Assembly: GCF_030697925.1 (NCBI RefSeq)
Contig: NZ_JAUYOJ010000024.1
Coordinates: 1-46,163 of the forward strand
Source: Phenylobacterium sp.
GTDB lineage: Bacteria; Pseudomonadota; Alphaproteobacteria; Caulobacterales; Caulobacteraceae
DNA: 46,163 nucleotides
Direction of reading: 5' to 3'
Shown here: positions 7,185-16,134 of the stretch, piece after piece
Numbering within the stretch: the first letter of the stretch is position 1
Layout: each line of letters begins with the position of its first letter
Notes under the pieces: generated by a model
Seen by the model: only the letters and a program-made list of their open reading frames with translations
What the model was told of the DNA's origin: nothing
Databases searched by the model: none
Position numbers and translations under genes: made by a program

Positions 7185-8201
7185 ATGTCGGACGCCTTTA
7201 AGCCGTTGCTGGGCCGTCTGGCCGATGGCGGCACGCTCACCGAGGACGATGCGGGCGAGTTCTTCGCCGCCTGCCTGCGCGGCGAGCCGACCCCGGCCCA
7301 GGTCGCCGCCGCGGTCACCGCCATGCGGATGCGCGGCGAGACGATCGGCGAGATCACCGCCTGTGCGCGCGCCATGCGCAAGGCCGCGGTGCACCTGGAA
7401 CTGCCCTATGAGACCATGGACGTCTGCGGCACCGGCGGCGACGGCCTGCATACGCTGAATATCTCCACGGCCGTCGGCTTCGTGGTCGCCGGAGGCGGGA
7501 TCAAGGTCGCCAAGCACGGCAACCGGGCCCTGTCGTCCAAGTCCGGCGCGGCCGACGTACTCCACGAACTGGGCGTCAACATCTCCGCCTCGGCGATCCG
7601 CCAGCGCCAGGCCCTGGACGAGGCCGGCATCTGCTTCATGTTCGCCCAGGCGCACCACGGCGCCATGCGCCATGTCTCGCCGATCCGCGCCGAGCTGGGT
7701 TTCCGCACCATCTTCAACCTGCTGGGCCCGCTGACCAATCCGGCCGGGGCGCAGCGCCAGGTCATGGGCGTGTTCGCCGATCGCTGGGTCGAGCCCCTGG
7801 CTCGGGTGCTGGGCGCCCTGGGCTCGACGCGCGCCTGGGTCGTGCACGGCGGCGGCATGGACGAGATGACGACCACGGGCGAGACCAGCGTGGCCGAGTT
7901 CCGCGACGGCCAGGTGCGGCTGTTCACGATCACGCCGGAGGCCGTCGGCCTGCCCCGCTCGGCCCTGGTCGACCTCACCGGCGGTTCGCCGGCGGAGAAC
8001 GCCGTGGCGCTGAGCGAGCTGCTGGACGGGGCCAAGAGCCCCTATCGCGACATCGTGATGCTGAACGCCGCGGCCGCCTTCCTCGTCGCCGACCAGGTCG
8101 AGACCCTGCGCGACGGGGTGGAGCTGGCCGCCCAGGTGATCGATGACGGCCGGGCCAAGGCGACGCTCGCCAAGCTGGTCGCCGTCACCAACGTCCCATG
8201 A
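7185..8201 (+). CDS. trpD: Anthranilate phosphoribosyltransferase
   Basis: Transfers the phosphoribosyl group of PRPP to anthranilate, the second committed step of tryptophan synthesis. Full length at 338 residues. The PRPP/Mg-binding glycine loop [15 protein letters not shown] is near residues 80-94, followed by [21 protein letters not shown] and the anthranilate-contacting [14 protein letters not shown] segment with [15 protein letters not shown] late DEMTTTGET loop is also kept. Start ATG 7185, 4 bp after the trpG stop. The stop overlaps the trpC ATG (ATGA), so the enzymes are probably made by coupled translation. Confidence 0.97.
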   Translation: MSDAFKPLLGRLADGGTLTEDDAGEFFAACLRGEPTPAQVAAAVTAMRMRGETIGEITACARAMRKAAVHLELPYETMDVCGTGGDGLHTLNISTAVGFVVAGGGIKVAKHGNRALSSKSGAADVLHELGVNISASAIRQRQALDEAGICFMFAQAHHGAMRHVSPIRAELGFRTIFNLLGPLTNPAGAQRQVMGVFADRWVEPLARVLGALGSTRAWVVHGGGMDEMTTTGETSVAEFRDGQVRLFTITPEAVGLPRSALVDLTGGSPAENAVALSELLDGAKSPYRDIVMLNAAAAFLVADQVETLRDGVELAAQVIDDGRAKATLAKLVAVTNVP

Positions 8202-8986
8202 GCGACATCCTCGACAAGATCGCCGCCTACAAGCGCGACGAGGTCGCCGACCGCAAGGGCCGCCGTTCGCTCGCCGAGCTCGAGGCCGCCGCCAGGGCCG
8301 CCTCCCCGCCCCGCGGCTTTCGCGCCGCCCTGGAACGCCATCACGCCCCGGGGCGCCTGGCCCTGATCGCCGAGATCAAGAAGGCCTCGCCGTCAAAGGG
8401 CATGATCCGGGCGGACTTCGATCCTCCAGCCCTGGCGAAGGCCTACGAGGCCGGCGGCGCGGCCTGCCTCTCGGTGCTTACCGACGCCCCCAGCTTCCAG
8501 GGCGCCGACAGCTTCCTGACCGCCGCCCGCAACGCCGTCGCCCTGCCGGCGCTGCGCAAGGAGTTCCTGGTCGATCCGTGGCAGGTGGCCGAATCCCGGG
8601 CGCTCGGCGCCGACGCCATCCTGGTGATCCTGGCCATGGTCGATGACGCCTTGGCCGCCGAGCTGATGTCGGAAGCCGCGCGCCTGGGCATGGACGCCCT
8701 GGTCGAGGTGCATGACGAGGCCGAGATGGCGCGCGCGGGCAAGCTTGGCGCCGAGCTCGTGGGGGTCAACAACCGCGACCTGCGCAGCTTCACCGTCGAC
8801 CTGGCGATCACCGAACGGCTGGCCGGCGCCGCGCCCGCCAGCGCCCTGCTGGTCACCGAGAGCGGCCTCTTCACGCCAGCCGACGCCGCGCGGCTGGAAC
8901 GGTCCGGCGCGCGGGCCATGCTGGTGGGCGAGAGCCTGATGCGCCAGGCCGACGTCGCCGCCGCGACCAAGGCCTTGCTCGCTTGA
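8198..8986 (+). CDS. trpC: Indole-3-glycerol phosphate synthase
   Basis: TIM-barrel enzyme that decarboxylates and cyclises carboxyphenylamino-deoxyribulose phosphate to indole-3-glycerol phosphate. The 262 residues form a single-domain TrpC without a fused TrpF. Recognisable are [15 protein letters not shown] (catalytic Lys and Glu region, about residues 58-72), [30 protein letters not shown] with the catalytic Lys, [11 protein letters not shown], and LVTESGLF plus [10 protein letters not shown]. Start ATG 8198 overlaps trpD by 4 bp; the stop overlaps the next gene's TTG start. Confidence 0.97.
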   Translation: MSDILDKIAAYKRDEVADRKGRRSLAELEAAARAASPPRGFRAALERHHAPGRLALIAEIKKASPSKGMIRADFDPPALAKAYEAGGAACLSVLTDAPSFQGADSFLTAARNAVALPALRKEFLVDPWQVAESRALGADAILVILAMVDDALAAELMSEAARLGMDALVEVHDEAEMARAGKLGAELVGVNNRDLRSFTVDLAITERLAGAAPASALLVTESGLFTPADAARLERSGARAMLVGESLMRQADVAAATKALLA

Positions 8987-9948
8987 TCGGCGCGGGCCGC
9001 CGCGTCGGCGCGGCCAAGGCCCGGCAGGCGGGCAAGGCGCTGATCGCCCCGGGCGGCTGGGTCTTCCTGGTCAACGACACCCACGACTTCCTGAGCTGGC
9101 AGTTCGGCCTGAAGCGCTGGAGCCGCGCCGAACGCGACCGGGTCGCCGCCACCTTGGCCGAGCGGCGGAAGCTCATCGGATCCGCGCCCTATCTGATGTT
9201 CATCAGCCCGGAAAAGAGCGTCGCCTATCGCGAATATCTGCCGCTCGGCCTCGACCGCCTGCGGCTCTCGCCTCATCGCCCGGCGCTCGTGATGACGGCG
9301 ATGGCGCCGAACGCAGTGCGCTATGTGGCCGACGCCTTCGAACGCTTGAAACGCTTCGGCCTGCTCTATTTCCGGGGCGACACCCATATGAATTGGCTGG
9401 GCGCCTATCACCACTACCGCATCGCCATCGAGACGGTGCGCGAGGCTGGGATCGCCACCCATCCGCCCAAGACCTATGGCGAGATGCGCTCCTGGATCGC
9501 GGGCATGGAAGGCGACGTCTACGTCCAGATCGACGAGGCCCAAAAGGCCGAGTTCGAGGCCGAGGCCAAACTCGGCCGGGCACGCGGAACCATGCTGGAG
9601 CTGACCATCGCGCTCTCGGTCCGCGACGACGAAGTCAAGGCGCGCACGGTCGAGATCACCCAGGACTACGCCGAGATCTTCGACGGCCGCGAGCTGATCA
9701 TCAAGGAACAGGACGACAAAAGCCTGCCGACCGCCGTGGTGTTCCGCGACTCCACGGCCACCCTCAGCATCGATTTCCTGGCCGAGCACTTCTCCCGCTC
9801 TCTCTATGTCTGGCACGAGGGGGACGTGGTCGCCGACTTCATCGAGCGCGAACAGCCCGACGTGGTGCTGCACTTTGTGGCTGAGCGGTTCCTGGCCGTC
9901 TATCCGGCCACCCAGCCCCTGAGTCGCCTGCCGCAGATTCGGTCCTGA
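8983..9948 (+). CDS. AlgX/AlgJ-like SGNH-fold O-acetyltransferase homologue
   Basis: A 321-residue protein that looks like the catalytic domain of alginate O-acetyltransferases AlgJ/AlgX and related exopolysaccharide acetylation proteins. Seen in order: [19 protein letters not shown] (the usual GxxGWxFL start of the domain), [17 protein letters not shown] (PdKxxiYxexLP), [19 protein letters not shown] with the DTH pair at about 133-135, and [11 protein letters not shown] with the candidate Ser257 after FRD. No signal peptide is seen from the TTG start at 8983, which overlaps the trpC stop (TTGA), whereas AlgJ/AlgX are periplasmic; the protein may be cytoplasmic or the start misplaced. No membrane O-acyltransferase partner is nearby. 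Its job in a trp operon is unknown. Confidence 0.75.
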   Translation: MIGAGRRVGAAKARQAGKALIAPGGWVFLVNDTHDFLSWQFGLKRWSRAERDRVAATLAERRKLIGSAPYLMFISPEKSVAYREYLPLGLDRLRLSPHRPALVMTAMAPNAVRYVADAFERLKRFGLLYFRGDTHMNWLGAYHHYRIAIETVREAGIATHPPKTYGEMRSWIAGMEGDVYVQIDEAQKAEFEAEAKLGRARGTMLELTIALSVRDDEVKARTVEITQDYAEIFDGRELIIKEQDDKSLPTAVVFRDSTATLSIDFLAEHFSRSLYVWHEGDVVADFIEREQPDVVLHFVAERFLAVYPATQPLSRLPQIRS

Positions 9949-9988
9949 CAGCCCTTCGGAAAGGCCTGAAATTTCAACGGTGAAGCCG

Positions 9989-10005
9989 GTAACTTGACAT
10001 TAACC
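9989..10005 (+). promoter_or_regulatory. CtrA-like half-site pair in the lexA promoter
   Basis: GTAA (9989-9992), 7 nt, TTAACC (10000-10005) matches the CtrA full-site consensus TTAA-N7-TTAAC except for the first base. It covers the candidate lexA -35. It is a short motif, so chance occurrence is possible. Confidence 0.3.
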
Positions 10006-10020
10006 AGGAACACCTAGAGA
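9994..10020 (+). promoter_or_regulatory. Candidate lexA promoter
   Basis: TTGACA (9994-9999), about 13 nt, then CCTAGAGA (10013-10020) fits the Caulobacter housekeeping pattern (TTGACGS, 10-14 nt, GCTANAWC). The first SOS box lies over its -10 region and the second lies downstream, so LexA would block both polymerase binding and escape. Confidence 0.5.
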
Positions 10021-10022
10021 AC
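10008..10022 (+). promoter_or_regulatory. LexA (SOS) box 1 of lexA
   Basis: GAAC (10008-10011), seven bases, GAAC (10019-10022): an exact match to the alphaproteobacterial SOS box, a direct repeat written GTTC-N7-GTTC on the other strand. It overlaps the candidate -10 of lexA, as expected for autorepression. Confidence 0.88.
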
Positions 10023-10042
10023 ATTACCAACGTTTGCGCTTT

Positions 10043-10057
10043 GTTCTCCAAGGGTTC
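10043..10057 (+). promoter_or_regulatory. LexA (SOS) box 2 of lexA
   Basis: GTTC (10043-10046), seven bases, GTTC (10054-10057): a second exact SOS box, 7 nt before the lexA ATG and in opposite orientation to box 1, 35 bp away centre to centre. Two boxes suggest tight or graded self-control. Confidence 0.88.
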
Positions 10058-10064
10058 GACTGCC

Positions 10065-10754
10065 ATGCTCACCCGTAAACAGCACGAACTGCTCATGTTC
10101 ATCCATGAGCGGATCAAGGAAAGCGGCGTCTCGCCTTCCTTTGACGAGATGAAGGAGGCGCTTGATCTTGCGTCAAAGTCCGGCATCCATCGGCTGATCA
10201 CCGCCCTGGAGGAACGCGGCTTCCTGCGCCGCCTGCCTCACCGGGCCCGCGCCCTGGAGGTGGTGAAGCTGCCACAGCAGGCGACGACCACGGCCCCGCC
10301 AAAGGGCCGCTCCCCCTTCAAGCCGCAACTGGTGGAGGCCGGCCAAGCCGCTCCCATGGTGGCCAACGACACCCGCGACCTTCCGATCCTGGGCAAGATC
10401 GCCGCCGGCACGCCGATCGAGGCGATCCAGCAGGAACGCGACCGTCTGCCGGTCCCCGAGGTCATGCTGGGCGCGGGCGAGCACTTCGTCCTGGAGATCC
10501 AGGGGGACTCGATGATCAACGCCGGTATCCTCGACGGCGACTATGTGGTGATCCGCAAGACCGACGCGGCCAATTCCGGCGACATCGTCGTGGCGCTGGT
10601 CATGGGCGAGGAAGCCACCTTGAAGCGTCTGCGCCGCAAGGGCGCCTCCATCGCGCTTGAGGCTTCCAACCCCGCCTATGAGACGCGAATCTTCGGTCCT
10701 GATCAGGTCCAGGTGCAGGGACGGCTGGTCGGCCTCATCCGCCGCTACCACTGA
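10065..10754 (+). CDS. lexA: LexA, SOS-response repressor
   Basis: Self-cleaving transcriptional repressor of the SOS regulon, 229 residues. The winged-helix N-domain starts [17 protein letters not shown] and has its recognition helix around residues 27-45 ([18 protein letters not shown]). The cleavage site is Ala114-Gly115 in KIAAGTP; the Ser-Lys dyad is Ser149 (QGDSM) and Lys187 (ATLKRL). The ATG at 10065 is the family start; an in-frame ATG at 10041 lies within the upstream SOS boxes and is rejected. Two boxes upstream imply autoregulation. The 3' end overlaps comEC tail-to-tail by 20 bp. The same box motif occurs before sidA at 35351 in this window. Confidence 0.97.
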   Translation: MLTRKQHELLMFIHERIKESGVSPSFDEMKEALDLASKSGIHRLITALEERGFLRRLPHRARALEVVKLPQQATTTAPPKGRSPFKPQLVEAGQAAPMVANDTRDLPILGKIAAGTPIEAIQQERDRLPVPEVMLGAGEHFVLEIQGDSMINAGILDGDYVVIRKTDAANSGDIVVALVMGEEATLKRLRRKGASIALEASNPAYETRIFGPDQVQVQGRLVGLIRRYH

Positions 10755-12912
10755 GCGTCCAGGGGCGCTGTCCGCGAAGGTCCTGCGCCCAGACGATTCG
10801 CCAGCCACCCGGCTGCCGATAGAGTTCGGCGGAACCGCCGCGGGCGAAGTCGGCCTGGGTGAGCGTCAAGGCGCCTGGGCACAGGGGAGCCTCGCCGCGA
10901 ACCACCACGACTTCGGCCCAGTCGCAGAACAGCGGCAGCTTGCGCTCGATGGTCGAGGGCCTCCGCGTCATGATCGCGGCGATCCTCGGCGTCTCGGCGC
11001 CTGGGCGCCTGGGCGCAGGACCAGCGGTCGCAATCATAGGCCCTGTCGCGGGCCATCAGGCCGTCCTCCGGGACCGTCAGGCCGCGCCGCCGCGCCCAGA
11101 GCTCGGCGGCGAACAGCTTGGCGTCGGGCCGGAACAGCACCGCGTCCTCGCCGGCCCGCACAGCCACGGTCGAGCCGTCGGCGGCGATCCAGGCGTCCGG
11201 CGCGGGCGGCCGGGGATAGATCGCCACCGCCAGGGCGAACGGCAGGCCTAGCCAGCGCAGCGGGCCCTTGCAAAGACACAGCCAAAGGATGCCCAGGAAG
11301 GCCGCCGCCAGGGTCCAGCCCGGCGCGCTGGCCACGGTGAGCTGGGCGCCCGGCAGACCCGCCGCAGTCGTTGCGATCCGGTTCATGGTGTCGATCGCGA
11401 GGTCTGCCGCGGCCAGGGGAAGCGCGCCAAGGCCCAACGGCGCCAGCACCACGCCGATGGCCAGGGCGGGCATCATCAGGAACGAGGAGATCGGCGCCAC
11501 CAGCAGATTGGCCACCAGGCCGTAGGTGGCGACCCGGTTGAAGTGCTGCATGGCGAAGGGGCCGGTGGCCAGGCCCGCCACGAAGCTCGCCCCAGGCTGG
11601 CCGCCGTCCAGACACCGATCCCCTGCACGAGGCGGATTGGCCAGGGCGTGTTGATCTCCTTGGGAACCCGGGGCCAGGCCTCGGCCAGGGCCACCAGGGC
11701 GGCGGTGGCGGCGAAGGACATCTGGAAGCCCGGCTCCGACACCGCCTCCGGAGGCAAGATCAGGATGCCCAGGGCGGCTATGGCCAGGGTCCGCAGGCTG
11801 ATGGCCTGGCGGTCGACGAGGATGGCCCCGAAGGCCGCTGCCGCGGTGATCGCCGCCCGCTCCGCCGGGCTGGGCGCCCCTGACAGCACCAGATAGGCCA
11901 GGACCGCCGCGAGGCCGGCCAGGGCCGCGGTCTTCTTCGAGGAGATACGCAGCGCCGCCCAGGGCCAGGCGGCGATCAACAGCCGCACCAGGGCGAAGGT
12001 GAAGCCACCGACGATGGCCATGTGCAGACCGGCGATCGAGACGATGTGCGCCAGGCCGGCGGCGCGCAGGGCCTCGACTTGTTCCCTGGGAATGAAGGCC
12101 TCGTGGCCGGTGACCATGGCTGCAGCCAGACCGCCGCTCTCCACGCCCATCTCGCCGACGATCTGCTTGGCCAGCGACCAGCGCGCCGAATTGATTCGCA
12201 TTTCCAAGGCCAGGCGCCACGGCGGCCGTTCGGCGGCCTCGATCTCGTGAACCGGGGTCAAGGCGAAACCCACCCCGCCGATGCCGTCGAAGAAGGCGTC
12301 GCGGGCGAAGTCGTAAGAGCCGGGGCTGGCGGGCGGCGGCGGGGCGTTCAGCATGCCGCGCAATCGGATGGCGGTCCCCGGGGCCGTCAGGACGTCATCG
12401 TCCTTCAAGGTGACCCGCACGCGGATCGGGGTGGCCTCGGGCTCCAGGCGGCTGACCCGGATCGGGGCCAGCAACAGGCGCGGCCCGCCCTGCCCCGGAC
12501 TGGCCACGTCGACCACGAAGGCCTCGATGCTCATCACGCCGGTCCCGGCGGGGGCTATGGGCGCGCGGACGGCCTGGGTGCGCAACTTGGCCGCCGCGAA
12601 TCCCGCAGATCCGAAGGCCAGCAAGACCAGACCGACGGTCAAGGCACGGCGCGGACTCCAATGCGTCGCGGCGACCAGCCCCGCAGCGACGGCCAGGGCG
12701 AGGAACGCGGCCAGGGTCAGGGGTTCGCCCGGCAGGGCCAGATAGATCGCCGCCCCGATCCCGAAGGCGACGGGCGTCCAAAGGGTCCAGCGATCGGTCT
12801 GGGCGCGGGCCTGCTCGCCGACCCATGCTGCGATGCGGCGAAAGCTAGGACCGGCGCGAAAGCTCGTGCTAAGACCGCGCGCGCGGCCTCGCGCCGCCGT
12901 CTCCAGCTCCAA
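10735..12912 (-). pseudogene. comEC: ComEC/Rec2 DNA-uptake channel, broken by two frameshifts
   Basis: Inner-membrane channel for single-stranded DNA entry in natural transformation; about 725 codons if repaired. The N-terminal part (to about 11594) has membrane helices, a soluble DUF4131-like region and the Competence-domain motif GLAHIVSIAGLHMAIVGGF. The frame then changes at a run of four C (11590-11593): ASFVAGLATGPFAMQHFNRV and following helices continue in another frame to about 11010. At a tandem 8-bp repeat (10996-11016) the frame changes again, and the tail (TPRIAAIMTRRPSTIERKL...) ends at 10735. All three pieces are homologous and collinear, so the decay is recent or is a sequencing error. 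The start is uncertain: no ATG is suitable, and TTG 12912 is the best candidate, 13 bp from the divergent gltX. Confidence 0.8.
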
Positions 12913-12925
12913 GCCTTGAGTTTCG

Positions 12926-14329
12926 ATGCCCGACCGTCCCGTCGTCACCCGTATCGCCCCCTCGCCCACCGGCGCGATGCATATAGGCACGGCCCGGACC
13001 GCGCTTTTCAACTGGCTATATGCGCGCCATACGGGTGGTAAGTTCCTTCTTCGCATTGAGGACACGGATCGCGAACGATCCACGGAGGCCGCCGTAAAGG
13101 TGATCTTCGACGGCATGAAGTGGCTGGGCCTGGACGTGGACGCCGAGCCGGTTTTCCAAGCCGGCCGCGCCGACCGCCACGTCCTGGCCGCTCAGGACCT
13201 GCTGGCCAAGGGCCGCGCCTATCGCTGCTACATGACCATCGAAGAGACCGCCGCCGAACGTGAGGTCGCCCGCGCCGAGGGCCGGGCCATCCGTTCGCCT
13301 TGGCGCGACGCCGACGCCAATTTCAACGACCGCCCCTTCGTGATCCGCTTCAAGGGCCCGCAGGACGGCGAGACCATTGTCCATGACCGGGTGAAGGGCG
13401 ACGTCTCGTTCAAGAACAAGGACCTGGACGACCTGATCCTGCTGCGCACGGACGGGACGCCGACCTACAATCTCGCGGTCGTGGTCGATGACCACGAGAT
13501 GGGGATCACCCACGTCATCCGCGGCGACGACCATCTGAACAACGCCGCGCGCCAAACCCTGATCTATCAGGCCCTGGACTGGGAGGTCCCCACCTGGGCG
13601 CACCTGCCGATGATCCACGGCCCCGACGGCGCCAAGCTCTCCAAGCGTCACGGCGCCCAGGCGGTCAGCGAGTTCGATGACATGGGCTATCTGCCGGAAG
13701 CCATGCGCAACTATCTGGCCCGGCTTGGCTGGGGCCACGGCAATGACGAGATCTTTTCCGACGAACAGGCCATCGCCTGGTTCGAACTGGAGAACGTGGT
13801 CAGCGCGCCGGCCCGCCTGGACTGGGACAAGCTCAACCACCTGAACAACCACTATCTCCGTCTGGCCGCGATCGACCGGCTGGTCGAGCTGGTGACGCAA
13901 GTCCACAGGAGCCGCGATTTCCATCTGGCCGATGGCGACGCCGCGATCCTGGCGCGCACCATTCCGCTGGTCCGCGACGGGGCCAAGACCACTCTGGAGC
14001 TGGCCGACGCCACGGTGTTCGCCCTGAAGCGGCGGCCGCTGGAGCTGCCGGAAAAGATCCTGGGCCTGCTGACCGACGAGACCCGAGGACGGATGTCGCG
14101 CTTGCGCGACCGCCTGGCCCTGCAGGACGCCTGGACGGTTTCCGACCTGGAAGCCGCCCTGCGCGGCTTCGCCGAGACCGAGGGAGTGGGCCTGGGCAAG
14201 ATCGGCCCGGCGCTGCGCGGCATGCTGTCGGGCGGAGCCCCGGCGCCTGACCTCGCCGGAGCCCTTGTAAGCCTTGGAAAAGAAGAAAGCTTAGGCCGCC
14301 TCGACGATGCGCTTTCACCGGCGGCGTAA
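12926..14329 (+). CDS. gltX: Glutamyl-tRNA synthetase
   Basis: Class I aminoacyl-tRNA synthetase that charges tRNA-Glu (467 residues). The HIGH signature appears as PSPTGAMHIGTARTALFNWL at about residues 12-31, and KMSKS as AKLSKRHGAQAV near 237. RIEDTDRERS and the zinc-free catalytic domain are typical; the C-terminal helical anticodon-binding domain is present to the end. Alphaproteobacteria often use such an enzyme also to mischarge tRNA-Gln for later amidation; that is known of the group, not visible here. Start ATG 12926; divergent from comEC with almost no spacer, so its promoter must lie inside comEC's 5' region. Confidence 0.96.
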   Translation: MPDRPVVTRIAPSPTGAMHIGTARTALFNWLYARHTGGKFLLRIEDTDRERSTEAAVKVIFDGMKWLGLDVDAEPVFQAGRADRHVLAAQDLLAKGRAYRCYMTIEETAAEREVARAEGRAIRSPWRDADANFNDRPFVIRFKGPQDGETIVHDRVKGDVSFKNKDLDDLILLRTDGTPTYNLAVVVDDHEMGITHVIRGDDHLNNAARQTLIYQALDWEVPTWAHLPMIHGPDGAKLSKRHGAQAVSEFDDMGYLPEAMRNYLARLGWGHGNDEIFSDEQAIAWFELENVVSAPARLDWDKLNHLNNHYLRLAAIDRLVELVTQVHRSRDFHLADGDAAILARTIPLVRDGAKTTLELADATVFALKRRPLELPEKILGLLTDETRGRMSRLRDRLALQDAWTVSDLEAALRGFAETEGVGLGKIGPALRGMLSGGAPAPDLAGALVSLGKEESLGRLDDALSPAA

Positions 14330-14342
14330 GGCGTTATAAGGC

Positions 14343-14364
14343 ACGCCGAACAGGCGTTTTATTT
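14343..14364 (+). terminator. Weak rho-independent terminator after gltX
   Basis: ACGCC (14343-14347) and GGCGT (14353-14357) can form a 5-bp stem with loop GAACA, followed by TTTTATTT. The stem is short, so termination would be partial; it separates gltX from gltA. Confidence 0.4.
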
Positions 14365-14388
14365 CATTGAACCGCGGAAGGGGATGGC

Positions 14389-15669
14389 ATGGGCGATACG
14401 GCGAAAGTGAGCTTTGACGGGAAAACCGTCGAGCTGCCGATCCTGAAAGGCACCGACGGCCCGGCGGTCGTGGATATCCGGAAGCTCTACGCCGAAGCCG
14501 ACGTCTTCACCTACGATCCGGGCTTCACCTCCACCGCCTCGTGCGAGAGCAAGATCACCTTCATCGACGGCGACGCGGGGATTCTCCTCCACCGCGGCTA
14601 CCCGATCGACCAGCTGGCCGAGAAATCCAGCTTCCTGGAGGTCTGCTACCTGCTGCTGAACGGCGAGCTCCCGAACGCCAAGGAGTTCGAGAAGTTCAAC
14701 CACAACATCACCTATCACACGATGCTGCATGAGCAGTTCGATAGGTTTTTCATGGGCTTCCGTCGGGATGCTCACCCGATGGCGATCATGGTCGGCGCGG
14801 TCGGCGCCCTCTCGGCCTTCTATCACGACAGCACCAATGTCGATGATCCCGAGCAGCGGATGATTTCGTCGCACCGGCTGATCGCCAAGATGCCGACGAT
14901 CGCCGCGCGCGCCTTCAAATACTTCCGCGGCCAGCCCTTCGTACATCCGCGCAACGATCTCTCCTACTCGGAGAACTTCCTGCGCATGTGCTTCTCGGTG
15001 CCCGCCGAGGACTGGAAGCCCAATCCGGTCCTGACCCGCGCCATGGACCGCATCTTCATCCTGCACGCCGACCATGAGCAGAACGCGTCCACCTCCACCG
15101 TCCGCCTGGCCGGCTCGTCGGGCGCCAATCCATTCGCCTGCATCGCTGCCGGCATCGCCTGTCTCTGGGGCCCCAGCCATGGCGGCGCCAACGAAGAGGC
15201 GCTGAACATGCTCAAGGAGATCGGCACCGTCGATCGCATCCCGGAGTATGTGCAGGGCGTGAAGGACCGCCGCTACCGCCTGATGGGCTTCGGTCACCGG
15301 GTCTATAAGAACTACGACCCCCGCGCGACCGTGATGCAGAAGACCTGCCATGAGGTCCTCGCCGAGGTCGGCCTCCAGGACGACCCGCTGTTGAAGGTGG
15401 CGATGGAGCTGGAAAAGGTCGCGCTCAGCGATCCCTACTTCGTCGAGCGCAAGCTCTACCCGAACGTCGACTTCTACTCCGGCATCACCCTGCGCGCGCT
15501 CGGCTTCCCGCCCGAGATGTTCACGGTGCTGTTCGCCCTGGCCCGCACCGTGGGCTGGATCTCGCAGTGGAAGGAAATGATCGAGGACCCGTCGCAGAAG
15601 ATCGGCCGCCCGCGGCAGATCTACACCGGCGCCCCGGCCCGCGACTACGTGGCCGTCGACAAGCGCTAG
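14389..15669 (+). CDS. gltA: Citrate synthase (type II, hexameric class)
   Basis: Condenses acetyl-CoA and oxaloacetate to citrate, the entry step of the TCA cycle. The 426-residue length and the N-terminal beta domain ([25 protein letters not shown]) are typical of the type II, NADH-sensitive Gram-negative enzymes. [16 protein letters not shown] carries one catalytic His, [14 protein letters not shown] another, and [14 protein letters not shown] a conserved binding loop followed by the C-terminal catalytic Asp segment (NVDFYSGI). An AAGGGGA Shine-Dalgarno sequence precedes ATG 14389. Preceded by a weak terminator-like stem, so it probably has its own promoter in the 60-bp gap or reads through from gltX. 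Confidence 0.97.
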   Translation: MGDTAKVSFDGKTVELPILKGTDGPAVVDIRKLYAEADVFTYDPGFTSTASCESKITFIDGDAGILLHRGYPIDQLAEKSSFLEVCYLLLNGELPNAKEFEKFNHNITYHTMLHEQFDRFFMGFRRDAHPMAIMVGAVGALSAFYHDSTNVDDPEQRMISSHRLIAKMPTIAARAFKYFRGQPFVHPRNDLSYSENFLRMCFSVPAEDWKPNPVLTRAMDRIFILHADHEQNASTSTVRLAGSSGANPFACIAAGIACLWGPSHGGANEEALNMLKEIGTVDRIPEYVQGVKDRRYRLMGFGHRVYKNYDPRATVMQKTCHEVLAEVGLQDDPLLKVAMELEKVALSDPYFVERKLYPNVDFYSGITLRALGFPPEMFTVLFALARTVGWISQWKEMIEDPSQKIGRPRQIYTGAPARDYVAVDKR

Positions 15670-15717
15670 GCGCTATCGCTGCCAGGTTGCGCCATGACGC
15701 CACACGCCTAATGTGGA

Positions 15718-15742
15718 GACCCGGACCGGGGAGGTCCGGGTC
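15718..15742 (+). terminator. Perfect 10-bp hairpin after gltA
   Basis: GACCCGGACC (15718-15727) and GGTCCGGGTC (15733-15742) form a perfect stem with a 5-nt loop, 48 bp after the gltA stop. No T-run follows, so it may act as an mRNA-stabilising or weak terminator structure, or belong to the 5' UTR of the next gene, whose AAGGAGG site starts 5 nt later. Confidence 0.5.
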
Positions 15743-15759
15743 ATCATAAGGAGGGCGTC

Positions 15760-16134
15760 ATGACGATCATGGCCGTCTACCTGGTAAACGCCGCCACCAA
15801 GCAGGACTACGACGACGTCAAGGCCGCCATCGGGTGGGAAGCCGATCCCCCGGACGGCGCCCTGCTGCATTTCGTGGGCTTCGACAAGGAAGGCGCCTGC
15901 AGTATCGAGCTGTGGGAATCCGAGGCCCAGTTCGAGGCCTATCGGCGCGACCGATATGATCCCGCCTGCGAGCAGGCGGGGCTGGGACGGCTCGAGGCGC
16001 GGGTGCTTGAGGTGCACAACGCCGCCGCCGCGGGACCGGTCGAGACCTATGTCCCGATCCTCGAGTCGGCGCGCCTAAGGCCGCGCGCGGCGATCGGCGA
16101 GCAGTTTGAGCACGGCGTCGGCGGCGGCCTCTGA
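15760..16134 (+). CDS. Small dimeric alpha/beta-barrel (ABM-like) protein, unknown function
   Basis: Predicted cytoplasmic protein of 124 residues. It starts MTIMAVYLVNAATKQDYDDVKA and continues with LLHFVGFDKEGACSIELWES and EAQFEAYRRDRYDPACEQAG; strand-helix-strand-strand-helix order and the vW-S-EaqfeaF pattern are those of ferredoxin-like ABM proteins (monooxygenase or stress-related). No catalytic motif can be named. A strong AAGGAGG ribosome-binding site lies 5 nt before ATG 15760. The last 60 bp overlap the 3' end of lpxB on the other strand, and the last 20 codons are less well supported, so the C-terminus may have been extended into lpxB by loss of an earlier stop. Confidence 0.72.
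   Translation: MTIMAVYLVNAATKQDYDDVKAAIGWEADPPDGALLHFVGFDKEGACSIELWESEAQFEAYRRDRYDPACEQAGLGRLEARVLEVHNAAAAGPVETYVPILESARLRPRAAIGEQFEHGVGGGL

Noticed and set aside
9949..9975. Possible terminator after the AlgX-like gene (GCCCTTCGGAAAGGCC-like stem)
   Set aside because: The stem has a mismatch, a short loop and no T-run, so it was not called.
12022..13041. Plus-strand open frame of 339 codons over comEC
   Set aside because: Antisense to clearly recognisable ComEC membrane helices; composition is charged and Gly/Gln rich, typical of a shadow.
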